Shown: in pieces, positions 53,318 to 62,140 of the stretch
Layout of the letters: each line of letters begins with the position of its first letter
How positions within the stretch are numbered: the first letter of the stretch is position 1
Origin: DASRDU01 sp035652435
Lineage (GTDB): Bacteria; Acidobacteriota; Blastocatellia; RBC074
Reading direction: 5' to 3'
Assembly: GCA_035652435.1 (NCBI GenBank)
Contig: DASRDU010000068.1
Span: forward strand, 1-64,000
Length of the DNA: 64,000 nucleotides
The notes under the pieces: model-generated
What the model was told of the DNA's origin: nothing
The model's input: only the letters and a program-made list of their open reading frames with translations
Database searches by the model: none
Program-made: the position numbers and the translations under genes

Positions 53318-53671
53318 CTAAAGGTTCCATAACAGCCACGCGGCCAGCAATGTTCCAGCCACAGCCCCGCCGTAACAGATCAGAAAGATCAGTTCGTTCA
53401 GGTGCTTGATCTGCAACCCATCGTAGAGCGTGAAGCGGAAACGGTGCGCCCAGTGAAAGAGCGGCAGCGAACACATCACGAATAACCCCAGCTTCACAAT
53501 CGGATTCCTGAACAGTTCGAGCAGGTTTCGATAACCCGGCTCAGCGATCCACCCCAGCGGGAACGCCACGCCGAACAGGAAGAGCATCACCGGGAGCAGG
53601 AGCGCCGCGATCATCCCGCCGGAACTGAAGAGCGACCACAGGAACGGCTCGTTGGATCTTTTCGCCGGCAT
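53318..53671 (-). CDS. frdD: Fumarate reductase subunit D
   Basis: The 117-residue membrane anchor has three helices: GGMIAALLLPVMLFLFGVAF, IVKLGLFVMCSLPLFHWAHR, FLICYGGAVAGTLLAAWLLW. The start MPAKRSNEPFLWSLFSSGGM resembles the E. coli FrdD start (KRSDEPVFWGLFGAGGM), and LPLFHWAHRFRFTLYDG fits its loop. With FrdC it anchors the complex and binds quinone. The ATG overlaps the frdC stop (TGATG), and GGAGG lies upstream. Confidence 0.93.
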   Translation of the reverse strand: MPAKRSNEPFLWSLFSSGGMIAALLLPVMLFLFGVAFPLGWIAEPGYRNLLELFRNPIVKLGLFVMCSLPLFHWAHRFRFTLYDGLQIKHLNELIFLICYGGAVAGTLLAAWLLWNL

Positions 53672-54084
53672 CAGAATTTCCCTCCAAGGATGAACCACGC
53701 AATCACCGCCGAGGCCGCAACCCACGCGACGTAATTGGGCAGCGCGATCAGCAGACCCGGCACCCGCCTGCCGCCCACCCGCACGGTCATCGCCTTCGGT
53801 GCCAGATTGAACCAGCTGATCGCATGAAACATGATGAAGATAAAGCTGAGTACGCTGAGGGCGATCATCAGCGGCGACCTCATCAGATCAAGAAAGTCCG
53901 CGTACCCGGCCGGCCCCTCGCTCAGGCAGTAAAGCAGAGTCAGCAGGATGACCACCGAATAAGCGACAGACAGGCTCGTCAGCTCGCGCAGGATGAATTT
54001 CAGGTAGTTCCATTTCCACATCCACCACCAGGTTGAAACCCGCGGGCGATACCACTTCGGATGATACAGAGTGTAACCAGCCAT
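53671..54084 (-). CDS. frdC: Fumarate reductase subunit C
   Basis: The 137-residue anchor protein has three membrane helices. RPRVSTWWWMWKWNYLKFIL, with the Glu after Arg in FILRELT, matches the quinone-site region of E. coli FrdC (STWWKK...FYMLREGTA). The middle segment FLDLMRSPLMIALSVLSFIF and WFNLAPKAMTVRVGG also follow the E. coli pattern (FQNPVIV, WFELAPKA). It is translationally coupled to frdD and follows frdB by 5 bases. Confidence 0.95.
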   Translation of the reverse strand: MAGYTLYHPKWYRPRVSTWWWMWKWNYLKFILRELTSLSVAYSVVILLTLLYCLSEGPAGYADFLDLMRSPLMIALSVLSFIFIMFHAISWFNLAPKAMTVRVGGRRVPGLLIALPNYVAWVAASAVIAWFILGGKF

Positions 54085-54089
54085 CTGCC

Positions 54090-54854
54090 TTATTCCCCCT
54101 TCTTCCCCTGTTCCTTCTTACCCCACGGCATCAGCAGCGATTTGTACCAGGCCGTCGTCGCCGTCAGCTTGTACTGCTGAATCGCGCCCGCCGGGTCAAC
54201 GTGCTTGGGGCAGACCTTCGTGCATTCGCCGACGAAGGTGCAGCCCCAGATGCCCTCGTGCTGCGAGAGCAGATCGAGCCGCTCTTCCGTGCCCTCGTCG
54301 CGGCTGTCCATGTTGTAGCGCTGCGCCAGCGCGAGCGCCGCCGGCCCGACAAAATGCTGGTCGAGCCCGTAGACCGGACACGCGGCGTAACAGAGCAGGC
54401 AGTTGATGCACATGCTGTACTGCTTGTATTCATCAAGCTGCTCCGGCGTCTGCAGGTACTCGCCTTCTTCCAGCGGCTTCTCGTCCTCGCGGACGATCCA
54501 CGGGTTGACGCCCTTGAGCTTGGCCATGAAATCCGAGAGTTCGACGACCAGATCGCGCACGACGGGGAAATACCTGAGCGGCTCAACGCGCACCGGTCCG
54601 GGCGCGTAACTGGTCAGGAAGGTGGCGCAGGTCAGTTTCGGCTCGCCGTTAACCATCATCCCGCAGCTCCCGCAGACCCCCATGCGGCACGACCAGCGGT
54701 AGGAAAGCGAGCCGTCGAGTTTGTCCTTGACGTAATTGAGCGCATCGAGGACGACCCAGTCCTTGCGCAACGGGACTTCGTAACTCTGGAATGTCGGTTC
54801 TTCCTCTTCCTCGGGGCGGTAGCGCGCCACTTCGAGCATGATTGTTTCAGCCAT
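54090..54854 (-). CDS. frdB: Fumarate reductase iron-sulfur subunit
   Basis: The 254-residue electron-transfer subunit has all three clusters: a 2Fe-2S ligand set in CRMGVCGSCGMMVNGEPKLT plus Cys, a 4Fe-4S motif CINCLLCYAACPVY, and the 3Fe-4S motif CTFVGECTKVCPKHVDPAGA, the last as in E. coli FrdB. The ligand spacing is normal. AGGAGTCA lies before the ATG. It follows frdA by 24 bases. Confidence 0.97.
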   Translation of the reverse strand: MAETIMLEVARYRPEEEEEPTFQSYEVPLRKDWVVLDALNYVKDKLDGSLSYRWSCRMGVCGSCGMMVNGEPKLTCATFLTSYAPGPVRVEPLRYFPVVRDLVVELSDFMAKLKGVNPWIVREDEKPLEEGEYLQTPEQLDEYKQYSMCINCLLCYAACPVYGLDQHFVGPAALALAQRYNMDSRDEGTEERLDLLSQHEGIWGCTFVGECTKVCPKHVDPAGAIQQYKLTATTAWYKSLLMPWGKKEQGKKGE

Positions 54855-54878
54855 TGACTCCTGCTTCTCCTGTCTTTC

Positions 54879-56624
54879 CTATCTTCCGTAAACCCGTTCG
54901 CCGGGCGGCCAGCGAGTGATCGTGACGGGCAGGTATTCCACCCGCGTCGTCCCGTCGGCGTTGCGGGACACCATCGAATGCGCCAGGAAATTCACGTCAT
55001 CGCGCTTCGGGAAGTCCGTGCGCTGGTGCGAGCCGCGCGACTCCTTCCGGTCGAGCGCGCACCGGATGATCGCTTCGGCCACGTCGAGCATGTACGAGAG
55101 TTCGAGCGCCGCGGTCAGTTCGGTATTGAATGTGTAGCTGTGGTCGGAGATGGCGATGTTCCTGAACCGCTCCTGCAACCCGGCGATTGTGCCCGCGGCC
55201 TCGGCCAGCGAATCGTGCGTGCGGTAAATGCCCGCGCCCTTCTCCATCGCCTTCTGCATCTCTTCCCTGATCGCCGAGATGCGCTCGCTGCCACCGGTCT
55301 TGTGGAGGTACTGCTGCTCCAGTCGCCGCTGCTCGTCCATCGCCTGCGCAATGACCTGGCCGGCATTTGATTCCTGCTGTCCCGCAGCGAACTCAGCCGC
55401 CGCACGGCCCGCGCGCGCGCCGAAGACCAGCAGTTCGGTCAGCGAATTGGAACCCAGCCGGTTCGCCCCGTTGATGCTCACGCACGCGGCCTCGCCCGCG
55501 GCAAACAGCCCTTTGATCGGCGTCGCCGCGTTGATGTCGGTATGCACGCCGCCCATCATGTAATGCACGACGGGCCTGACCGGGATCATCTCTTTGACCG
55601 GGTCAATGTTCTCGTACTTAAGACACAGCTCGCGCACGAAGGGGATCTTGCTGTTGATCTTCTTCTCGCCGAGATGACGGACATCGAGGTGGACGACATG
55701 GCCGTACGGGGTTTCGATGGTGCGGCCTTTTTCATACTCCTTGACGAAGGCCTGCGACAGCCGGTCGCGCGGCCCCAGCTCCATCGAGCGCAGCACCGGC
55801 GTCGGCTCCGGCTTCCCCAAATCGTAATCCTGCAAATACCGATAGCCGTCCTTGTTGAGCAGGTAACCGCCCTCGGCGCGCGCGGCCTCGGTGATCAGGA
55901 TGCCGGTGAAGGGCAGGCCCGTCGGGTGGTACTGGACAAACTCCATGTCCTTGAGCGGCGCGCCAGCGCGATAGACGAGCGACATGCCGTCGCCGTTCTT
56001 GATGTTGGCATTGGTCGTGAACGGGAAGACCTTGCCGCAGCCCCCGGTGCAGATGATCACGGCTTTGGCGAGGATGGCCTGAATCCTGCCGGTCATCAGT
56101 TCGATGGCCACCACGCCGCGCACCTGCCCGTCGTCAACCAGTAATTTAGTGACGAACCATTCGTCATAACGCGTGACGGCATTGTATTTGAGTGAGGTCT
56201 GGAAGAGCGTATGGAGCATGTGGAAGCCGGTCTTGTCGGCGGCGAACCACGTGCGCTCTTTCTTCATTCCGCCAAAAGGCCGCACGGCGATGTGCCCGTC
56301 CGGTTCCCTGCTCCACGGGCAGCCCCAGTGTTCGAGCTGCAGCAGTTCCTTCGGGGCTTCCTGGACGAAGGCCTCGACAGCGTCCTGATCGCTCATCCAG
56401 TCGCCGCCGGAGATCGTGTCGTAGGCGTGTTCGTCGAGCGAGTCACCGGGCTTGATGACGCCCGCGGCTCCGCCCTCTGCGGAGACCGTGTGGCTGCGCA
56501 TCGGGTAGACTTTTGAAACTACGGCAACGCTGAGTCTGGGATTAACTTCGGAAACTGCAATTGCGGCTCTGAGACCCGCACCACCACCACCAACCAGGAG
56601 AACATCGTGGGAAGAGATGTCCAT
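54879..56624 (-). CDS. frdA: Fumarate reductase flavoprotein subunit
   Basis: The 581-residue catalytic subunit has a dinucleotide-binding start (LLVGGGGAGLRAAIAVSEVN), His45 for covalent FAD in RSHTVSAEGGAAGVI, the substrate-binding HPTGLPFTGILITEAARAEG and PVRPVVHYMMGGVHTDINAA, and GANRLGSNSLTELLVFGARA. The gene starts a four-gene operon frdABCD with a strong GGAGGAACC site. The catalytic direction (fumarate reduction or succinate oxidation) cannot be read from sequence, but the FrdCD anchors point to the E. coli-type quinol:fumarate reductase group. Confidence 0.96.
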   Translation of the reverse strand: MDISSHDVLLVGGGGAGLRAAIAVSEVNPRLSVAVVSKVYPMRSHTVSAEGGAAGVIKPGDSLDEHAYDTISGGDWMSDQDAVEAFVQEAPKELLQLEHWGCPWSREPDGHIAVRPFGGMKKERTWFAADKTGFHMLHTLFQTSLKYNAVTRYDEWFVTKLLVDDGQVRGVVAIELMTGRIQAILAKAVIICTGGCGKVFPFTTNANIKNGDGMSLVYRAGAPLKDMEFVQYHPTGLPFTGILITEAARAEGGYLLNKDGYRYLQDYDLGKPEPTPVLRSMELGPRDRLSQAFVKEYEKGRTIETPYGHVVHLDVRHLGEKKINSKIPFVRELCLKYENIDPVKEMIPVRPVVHYMMGGVHTDINAATPIKGLFAAGEAACVSINGANRLGSNSLTELLVFGARAGRAAAEFAAGQQESNAGQVIAQAMDEQRRLEQQYLHKTGGSERISAIREEMQKAMEKGAGIYRTHDSLAEAAGTIAGLQERFRNIAISDHSYTFNTELTAALELSYMLDVAEAIIRCALDRKESRGSHQRTDFPKRDDVNFLAHSMVSRNADGTTRVEYLPVTITRWPPGERVYGR

Positions 56625-56867
56625 GGTTCCTCCGGGTATCGAGGTTGACCTGTTGTTACTACGTCTGAAAACCTAAAGCTGTATGAAACTGACGTACCGG
56701 ATATGAAAACGCCGAAAATCTAACTGCTGGCAATCGCCATTGTCAAGCAATGCCTCCGGCGGGGCGGAGAAAAAATCAGTAGCGGCGTTCGGGCCCCTCA
56801 CATTTACCTTTTCCCCATCGTCCTATATGCTTCGCCCGCTACCGCGAAGACATAAAGGGAGGCGGCT

Positions 56868-58475
56868 ATGAAGTTTTCACCCGTGCGGTCGTTGTCCATT
56901 TCTGTCTGCTGTCTGCTGCTCAGCAGTTCCGCCCTCGGGCAGGGCCAGTGTCTCGTCACCGTCAACCTCGTCAATCACAACCGCTACGCTTACAAAACCG
57001 AGGAAGAGTGCGACGGGCCGTTTCACAGCGTCCCGTGGGGCAACTGGGGCGTCAGTTCGAACGTCGGCAGCAAGCACGACACGGATCAGTTCAAGGGCTG
57101 GGATCGCGACTGCTCGAACATCAAGGTGCAGTGGAACAGCTGCTCGGTGAACAATCGCTATCGCACCCCGGCATACCTCAACTTCCCTCTTCCCAACTCG
57201 GACGTTCCCCTGCCCGCCAACGGCTACCCGTTCAGCGATTCGTGGTACTGGAACGACACGGTGCCGCCGCATGGCTTCACTTACCAGGTTGATCAGCACT
57301 CGCCGTGCGGGCCGAATACGTACGGCGGCCTGCTGCTTCGCATCCCGGTTCCGGCGATGGTGGATTATGACAACGACGGCATTGCGGATGACGGCGGGTG
57401 CAAAATACTTGACGGGAAGACGCTAACCATCAAACAGAACTTCATGACGGTTTACGAACTGGACGAGCCGGACGAGGATGACCTGATCCAGAGCCTCTTC
57501 TACCCTGACCTGACGGTCAGGTTGTCCTGCACGCCGTACAACTGCGTCGCCGTCGGCGACCAGGACCGCGACGGCCTCGCGGATGACCTCAGCGACCCGC
57601 GCAGCCCGGCGTGGCAATGGCCGGTGCTGTATCAGGACGGACATGGCGCGACGTGCAAACCTGACGATGCAGGCGTTCCGTGCAAACGGATTGATGCCAC
57701 GATCAGGATCGGTTACGTCTATGGTTTGTATTCCGGTCCGCTCCAGAGCGCGCGGCGCGGGAGGGATGCAACGCCGCCGGTTTCGCCGGCCAGAAGCCCG
57801 ACCGGCAGGAGTGTGTTGTCGGCTTTGTCAGCGCCGTTCGCTTTCACGCGACTGATCGATCTGTTTGTAGAGCCGCCCCGCCGTGGCAGAGTCACCGGTC
57901 GCGTGATCGAACGCGAGACCGGCAGCCCGCTGGCGGCGGAAATCGGCATCGCCATTTACAACGAGCAGGGCATCACGCTCGGACACCTGAAGGTCGCCGA
58001 AGACGGCTGGTTCGAGACTGACGATCTGCCCCCGGGTGACCTCTGCTTCAGTACGAAGGTTGAAGGCTTTGCCGCAGAACTTCAGCGCATCGCGCTCGGC
58101 GAGGGGGAGGCAAAACACATCGAGTTTCAGTTGATCAGAACCAGTCGGGTGCGTGGCCTCGTCGCCAGCCAGACCGGAGAGCCCGCGGCCGGCGCCCGCG
58201 TCAGAATCATTAACGTCGCGCCGTCACAGCCGGACGCATTCACCGCCCGTTGGCAGTGGGAAACAGACGAGGTCACGACTGATGACTCCGGCGGCTTCGT
58301 CATTGCCGTTCATCCCGAAAAAGAGTTTGTGATCGAAGCCTCCCGCGCCGCCCTCCCCGCTGCCGTGTCAGAACAGATGTCAGCCCGAGAAGAGCAGCCA
58401 TTCATCAGGCTGTCGCTCGACACAGGTGCGGGGATCAACAGAAAAGCCGCGGACAGAATCAGGAAGCGGAAATGA
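56868..58475 (+). CDS. Secreted Cys-rich protein with carboxypeptidase-regulatory-like domains
   Basis: The 535-residue product has a signal peptide (SISVCCLLLSSSALGQG), then a Trp/Tyr/Asn/Cys-rich domain (residues 25-290) with two EF-hand-like calcium loops, DYDNDGIADDGG and GDQDRDGLADDLSD. Cys residues occur in pairs (CSNIKVQWNSC, CKPDDAGVPC). The C-terminal part, from residue about 340, has two carboxypeptidase regulatory-like (CarboxypepD_reg) beta-sandwiches: GRVTGRVIERETGSPLAAEI and RVRGLVASQTGEPAAGARVR. No catalytic motif was seen. It is probably surface-exposed and carbohydrate or protein binding. Confidence 0.8.
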   Translation: MKFSPVRSLSISVCCLLLSSSALGQGQCLVTVNLVNHNRYAYKTEEECDGPFHSVPWGNWGVSSNVGSKHDTDQFKGWDRDCSNIKVQWNSCSVNNRYRTPAYLNFPLPNSDVPLPANGYPFSDSWYWNDTVPPHGFTYQVDQHSPCGPNTYGGLLLRIPVPAMVDYDNDGIADDGGCKILDGKTLTIKQNFMTVYELDEPDEDDLIQSLFYPDLTVRLSCTPYNCVAVGDQDRDGLADDLSDPRSPAWQWPVLYQDGHGATCKPDDAGVPCKRIDATIRIGYVYGLYSGPLQSARRGRDATPPVSPARSPTGRSVLSALSAPFAFTRLIDLFVEPPRRGRVTGRVIERETGSPLAAEIGIAIYNEQGITLGHLKVAEDGWFETDDLPPGDLCFSTKVEGFAAELQRIALGEGEAKHIEFQLIRTSRVRGLVASQTGEPAAGARVRIINVAPSQPDAFTARWQWETDEVTTDDSGGFVIAVHPEKEFVIEASRAALPAAVSEQMSAREEQPFIRLSLDTGAGINRKAADRIRKRK

Positions 58476-58580
58476 ACTTCCCCCACTGACCCTTCCGGCG
58501 ACTTTCGCAACCGGCCCGGCATGTAATACGATGACAGCAACGGCTGTTCACATTCGTGATTTCCGGGAGGCGACAATCCA

Positions 58581-59357
58581 ATGACGAAACTGGCTGATCT
58601 GTTCGATCTGACCGGCAAAGTTGCGCTGGTCACGGGAGGCTCGCGCGGGCTCGGGCAGGAGATGGCCGAGGGACTCGCCGAAGCCGGGGCATCGCTCATG
58701 CTCGTCGCGAGGCGCGAACAATGGCTGACTCCGGCGGTCAAAGAATTTACAGCGCGCGGCTTTAAATGCGCGGGCGTGCTGTGCGACGTTTCCAGACCCG
58801 AAGACGTGCAAAACGCCGTCGGCAAAACCATCGAGTCTTTCGGCCGGGTAGACATCCTCGTCAATAACGCCGGGGTCACCTGGGGTCAGCCCGCCGAGGA
58901 AGTGCCGCTCGATAAGTGGAAAATGGTGATTGACATTGACCTGACCGGGCAGTTCCTCTTCTGCCAGGCCGCCGGGCGCGAGATGATCAAACAGCGGTAC
59001 GGCCGGATCATCAACGTCGCTTCAATCGCCGGGATCATCGGCACGCTGCCCGAAGGCCAGCACACCGCCGCTTACGTCGCGGCCAAGGGCGGGCTGATCG
59101 CGCTGACCCGCGAACTCGCCGCCAAATGGGCGACGCACAACATCCGCGTCAACGCGATTGCGCCGGGCTTCTTCCCTTCCCGGATGACCGAAAAGGTTCT
59201 GGAGCGCGCCGAAGAGATGATCGCGACCGCAGCCCCGATGCGCCGCGTCGGGCGGGCGGGCGAATTGAAAGGCGTCGCCGTCTTCCTCGCGGGCGACGCT
59301 TCAGATTACATCACCGGACAGACGATTGTGGTGGATGGTGGAACAACCATCGTTTGA
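58581..59357 (+). CDS. Short-chain dehydrogenase/reductase
   Basis: The 258-residue NAD(P)-dependent enzyme has the classical SDR core: VALVTGGSRGLGQEMAEGLA (cofactor loop), LVARREQWLTPAVKEF, VDILVNNAGVTWGQP (NNAG), RIINVASIAGIIGTLPEGQH with the active-site Ser, then the catalytic YVAAKGGLIALTRELAA (YxxxK) and RVNAIAPGFFPSRMTE. Of classical families it is closest in feel to gluconate-5-dehydrogenase and FabG-like reductases. It is followed by an inverted repeat and an acyl-CoA ligase, so acyl metabolism is possible. GGGAGG precedes the ATG. Confidence 0.93.
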   Translation: MTKLADLFDLTGKVALVTGGSRGLGQEMAEGLAEAGASLMLVARREQWLTPAVKEFTARGFKCAGVLCDVSRPEDVQNAVGKTIESFGRVDILVNNAGVTWGQPAEEVPLDKWKMVIDIDLTGQFLFCQAAGREMIKQRYGRIINVASIAGIIGTLPEGQHTAAYVAAKGGLIALTRELAAKWATHNIRVNAIAPGFFPSRMTEKVLERAEEMIATAAPMRRVGRAGELKGVAVFLAGDASDYITGQTIVVDGGTTIV

Positions 59358-59451
59358 AGAGAAAGAGAGAATACGAAACAAACGAAAAGGGCTTTGCCAG
59401 ACGGGAGCGTTTCGTCTGTTTAGTTACTTTCGTTTTTCGTATTCACTCTTC
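59356..59451. repeat. Word-array inverted repeat (GAATACGAAA words)
   Basis: The left arm is about 59356-59387 (GAAGAGAAAGAGAGAATACG, then AAACAAACGAAA) and the right arm 59428-59451 (TTTCGTTTTTCGTATTCACT, then CTTC), pairing imperfectly over about 24 bases. The left arm starts on the stop codon of the SDR gene and the right arm ends 15 bases before the acyl-CoA ligase start codon. Same-strand genes flank it, so read-through would place it in an internal spacer. Confidence 0.8.
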
Positions 59452-59466
59452 CTGATTTACTGAACC

Positions 59467-61134
59467 ATGGAACAAATGACCGGACAATCACCTTACGCGC
59501 AAAAGCCCTGGCTGAAGCATTACGATTACTGGGTTCCTGAAAACGCGACCTTCCCCGGGCAGCCGCTTTATCACATCCTGCAGATCGCGACGGGCCTCTA
59601 CCGTGACCGCCCGGCTTCGGCCTTCCTCGGCGCGCAACTGACGTTCGGTGAAGTGAAATCGCAGGCGGACAGACTGGCCACGGCGCTCGCGCAAATGGGC
59701 ATCGGCAAGGGCGACCGCGTCGGGATTATGCTGCCGAACTGCCCACAGTACGTGATCAGCTTTTTCGCGATCATACGGCTCGGCGCAATCGTCACCAACA
59801 TCAATCCGATCTACACGGCGCGCGAGGTCGCGGTCGTCGCGAACGATTCGGGGATGCGCGCCATCATCACGCTCGACCTGCTGGCGCCACTCGTCGCCGC
59901 GATCAAAACTCAGACGGCGATTGAAACAGTCATCACCACCAGCGTGCAGGCATATTCGGCCAGCCCCGCGACCGCCGGCCCGACGCCCGAAGGCACGCTG
60001 TCATTTTCAAAACTGATCGCGGATGTGAGCGAGCCTGACCTGCCGCGAGTCGAGATTAATGCCGCAGAGGACGTCGCCGTGTTGCAATACACCGGCGGCA
60101 CGACGGGCACGCCGAAAGGCGCGATGCTCACGCACCGCAATCTGTTCTCGAACACGGTTCAGGCGTACTTGTGGGGAAAGGGACTCAGCCAGCCGGGCAA
60201 CGAACGTTATCTGATGGTGATCCCGTACTTTCACATTTACGGCCAGACGGTCGGCATTCTGCTCGGCACGTGGCAGGGCGCGATGCAGATTCAGATCCCG
60301 AAATTCGACGTGAATTTACTGCTCGAAGCGATCCGCACTTACCAGCCGACCTTCTTCCCGAGCGTGCCGACCCTGTTCATCTCGATGATCAATCACCCGG
60401 AGGCGAAAAATGCCGGGCTCGAAAAGGTGCGCCGCTACAACAGCGGCTCCGCGCCCCTGCCGGTTGAAGTGATTGAGAAGTTCGAGAAGATGACCGGGCT
60501 CATGCTCTACGAAGGCTACGGGCTGACCGAGGCTTCGCCGACGACCCACAGCACGCCGACCCTGGCGATGCGCAAGCCGGGCAGCATCGGCCTGCCCTTC
60601 ATCAGCACGGAATGCAAAATCGTTGACCTCGAAACCGGCGAGCGCGAACTGCCGGTGGGCGAAGAGGGTGAGCTGTGCGTGCGCGGCCCGCAGGTGATGA
60701 AAGGTTACTGGAACAAGCCCGAAGAGACGGCGCAGACATTGCGCGACGGCTGGCTTTACACCGGCGACATCGCGCGGATGGATGAGGACGGATACTTTTA
60801 CATCGTCCAGCGCAAGAAGGATATGCTCATCGTCAACGGCTTCAACGTCTATCCGAACGAAGTCGAAGAGGTGTTGTTCACGCACCCGGCAGTCCTCGAA
60901 GCCGCCGTCATCGGCACGCCCGATGAATACCGCGGCGAAGTCGTCAAAGCCTTCGTCGTCCTCAAGCCCGGGCTCCAGGCGACCGCCGAGGAACTGATGG
61001 AGCATTGCAAGACGCGGCTCGCGAAATACAAGTGGCCCGCGGTGATCGAATTCGCCGCGAGCCTGCCCAAGAGCGCCGTCGGCAAGGTACTGCGCCGCGA
61101 ACTGCGCGAGATAGAAGCAGAACGACGAAAGTGA
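59467..61134 (+). CDS. Long-chain fatty acid-CoA ligase
   Basis: This 555-residue AMP-forming enzyme has the adenylate motifs: VLQYTGGTTGTPKGAMLTHR (A3), YGLTEASPTTH (A5), YTGDIARMDEDGYFYIVQRK (A7/A8), KDMLIVNGFNVYPNEVEEVL and a final Lys in SLPKSAVGKVLRRELR (A10). It activates a fatty acid with ATP and CoA, consistent with beta-oxidation or lipid synthesis. The start PYAQKPWLKHYDYWVPENAT is typical of FadD-like ligases. It is close behind the SDR gene with an inverted repeat between. Confidence 0.94.
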   Translation: MEQMTGQSPYAQKPWLKHYDYWVPENATFPGQPLYHILQIATGLYRDRPASAFLGAQLTFGEVKSQADRLATALAQMGIGKGDRVGIMLPNCPQYVISFFAIIRLGAIVTNINPIYTAREVAVVANDSGMRAIITLDLLAPLVAAIKTQTAIETVITTSVQAYSASPATAGPTPEGTLSFSKLIADVSEPDLPRVEINAAEDVAVLQYTGGTTGTPKGAMLTHRNLFSNTVQAYLWGKGLSQPGNERYLMVIPYFHIYGQTVGILLGTWQGAMQIQIPKFDVNLLLEAIRTYQPTFFPSVPTLFISMINHPEAKNAGLEKVRRYNSGSAPLPVEVIEKFEKMTGLMLYEGYGLTEASPTTHSTPTLAMRKPGSIGLPFISTECKIVDLETGERELPVGEEGELCVRGPQVMKGYWNKPEETAQTLRDGWLYTGDIARMDEDGYFYIVQRKKDMLIVNGFNVYPNEVEEVLFTHPAVLEAAVIGTPDEYRGEVVKAFVVLKPGLQATAEELMEHCKTRLAKYKWPAVIEFAASLPKSAVGKVLRRELREIEAERRK

Positions 61135-61165
61135 AAGTTATCCGGGCGCTGACGCCTGCCTGACC

Positions 61166-61957
61166 TCACATCGTCCCGCGCGTCAACCCGCCGTCAATCT
61201 GTATTGAAGTGCCCGTCAGGTAACCTGCGCGCTCGGAGGCGAGGAAAGCAACGAGATCAGCGCATTCACGCGGCTCGCCCAGGCGGCGGAGCGGGACCGT
61301 CGCGGCGACTTCCGCGAAATACTCCTCGTGACTGATGCCGCGCTCCTTCGCGCGCAGTTCGGCGATCTGAGTCTGGCGGTCAGTTTTGAAATGGCCCATC
61401 AGCACGGCGTTGACCGTGATGTTATCCGGCCCCACCTGATTCGCCATCGTTTTGGTCAACCCCGACAAGCCCGCGCGCAGCGTGCTTGAGATCGTCAGGT
61501 CATCAAGCGGCTGTTTCGCGACGAACGAAGTCAGGTGGATGATGCGGCCCCATTTTTTCTGCTGCATGCCGGGGATCACCAGCCGCGAGAGGCGCACGAC
61601 ATTCATGAGCGTGGAATCAACTCCCCGCTGCCACTGCTCGTCGGTGAGGTTCATAAATTTCGAGACCGGCGGCCCGCCGGTGTTCGTGACGAGGATGTCC
61701 ACCTGACCGAAGCGGGCAATCGTCTGCTGATACCATTTATTCAGATCCGCGGCGGATGAAACGTCCGCGACGACGCTGACGACCTCCCAGCCCGAATGCG
61801 AGGCAATTTCGCCGCGCGCTTTTTCCAGTTCTTCGGCGCTGCGTGAGCAGATCGAAATGCGACAGCCTTCACTGGCGAGCGCCATCGCGCAGGCTTTGCC
61901 GAGCCCTTTGCTGGCCGCCGCGATCATGGCGACACGGTAGTTGATTTCGAGGTTCAT
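61166..61957 (-). CDS. Divergent short-chain dehydrogenase-like protein without YxxxK
   Basis: The 263-residue protein has an SDR fold with AMIAAASKGLGKACAMALAS (cofactor loop), RISICSRSAEELEKARGEI, VDILVTNTGGPPVSKFMNL (NTGGP instead of NNAG), GRIIHLTSFVAKQPLDDLTI and SSTLRAGLSGLTKTMANQVG, NITVNAVLMGHFKTDR. The catalytic Tyr-x-x-x-Lys is absent; the position reads SSTLRAG. A group of SDRs with this NTGGP/S..LRAG pattern is widespread. It may be an enzyme using other residues, or a non-catalytic binding protein. It is convergent with the acyl-CoA ligase. Confidence 0.88.
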   Translation of the reverse strand: MNLEINYRVAMIAAASKGLGKACAMALASEGCRISICSRSAEELEKARGEIASHSGWEVVSVVADVSSAADLNKWYQQTIARFGQVDILVTNTGGPPVSKFMNLTDEQWQRGVDSTLMNVVRLSRLVIPGMQQKKWGRIIHLTSFVAKQPLDDLTISSTLRAGLSGLTKTMANQVGPDNITVNAVLMGHFKTDRQTQIAELRAKERGISHEEYFAEVAATVPLRRLGEPRECADLVAFLASERAGYLTGTSIQIDGGLTRGTM

Positions 61958-62071
61958 AGGCCTCCTTTACCTGAATTGTCGGTGAGGCGAATTTTTCGGA
62001 TGAAGACCGGAGCAGTTTATTAACCGGCCTCGGCATAAATCAAGCCGGTGATCACAATCAGAGTTCGGGGC

Positions 62072-62116
62072 AAAAAGAAAGACCTGTGTCCGATGACTGT
62101 CACCGAACACAGGTCT
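62072..62116 (-). terminator. Intrinsic terminator after the Oar-like receptor gene
   Basis: A 13-bp stem with one mismatch (AGACCTGTGTCCG at 62080-62092 paired with CGAACACAGGTCT at 62104-62116) and an 11-base loop. Read on the minus strand, T-rich TTCTTTTTG follows it. It lies 25 bases beyond the receptor stop codon. Confidence 0.85.
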
Positions 62117-62140
62117 GCCAGGTTGCTTGTTGGTGTTATC

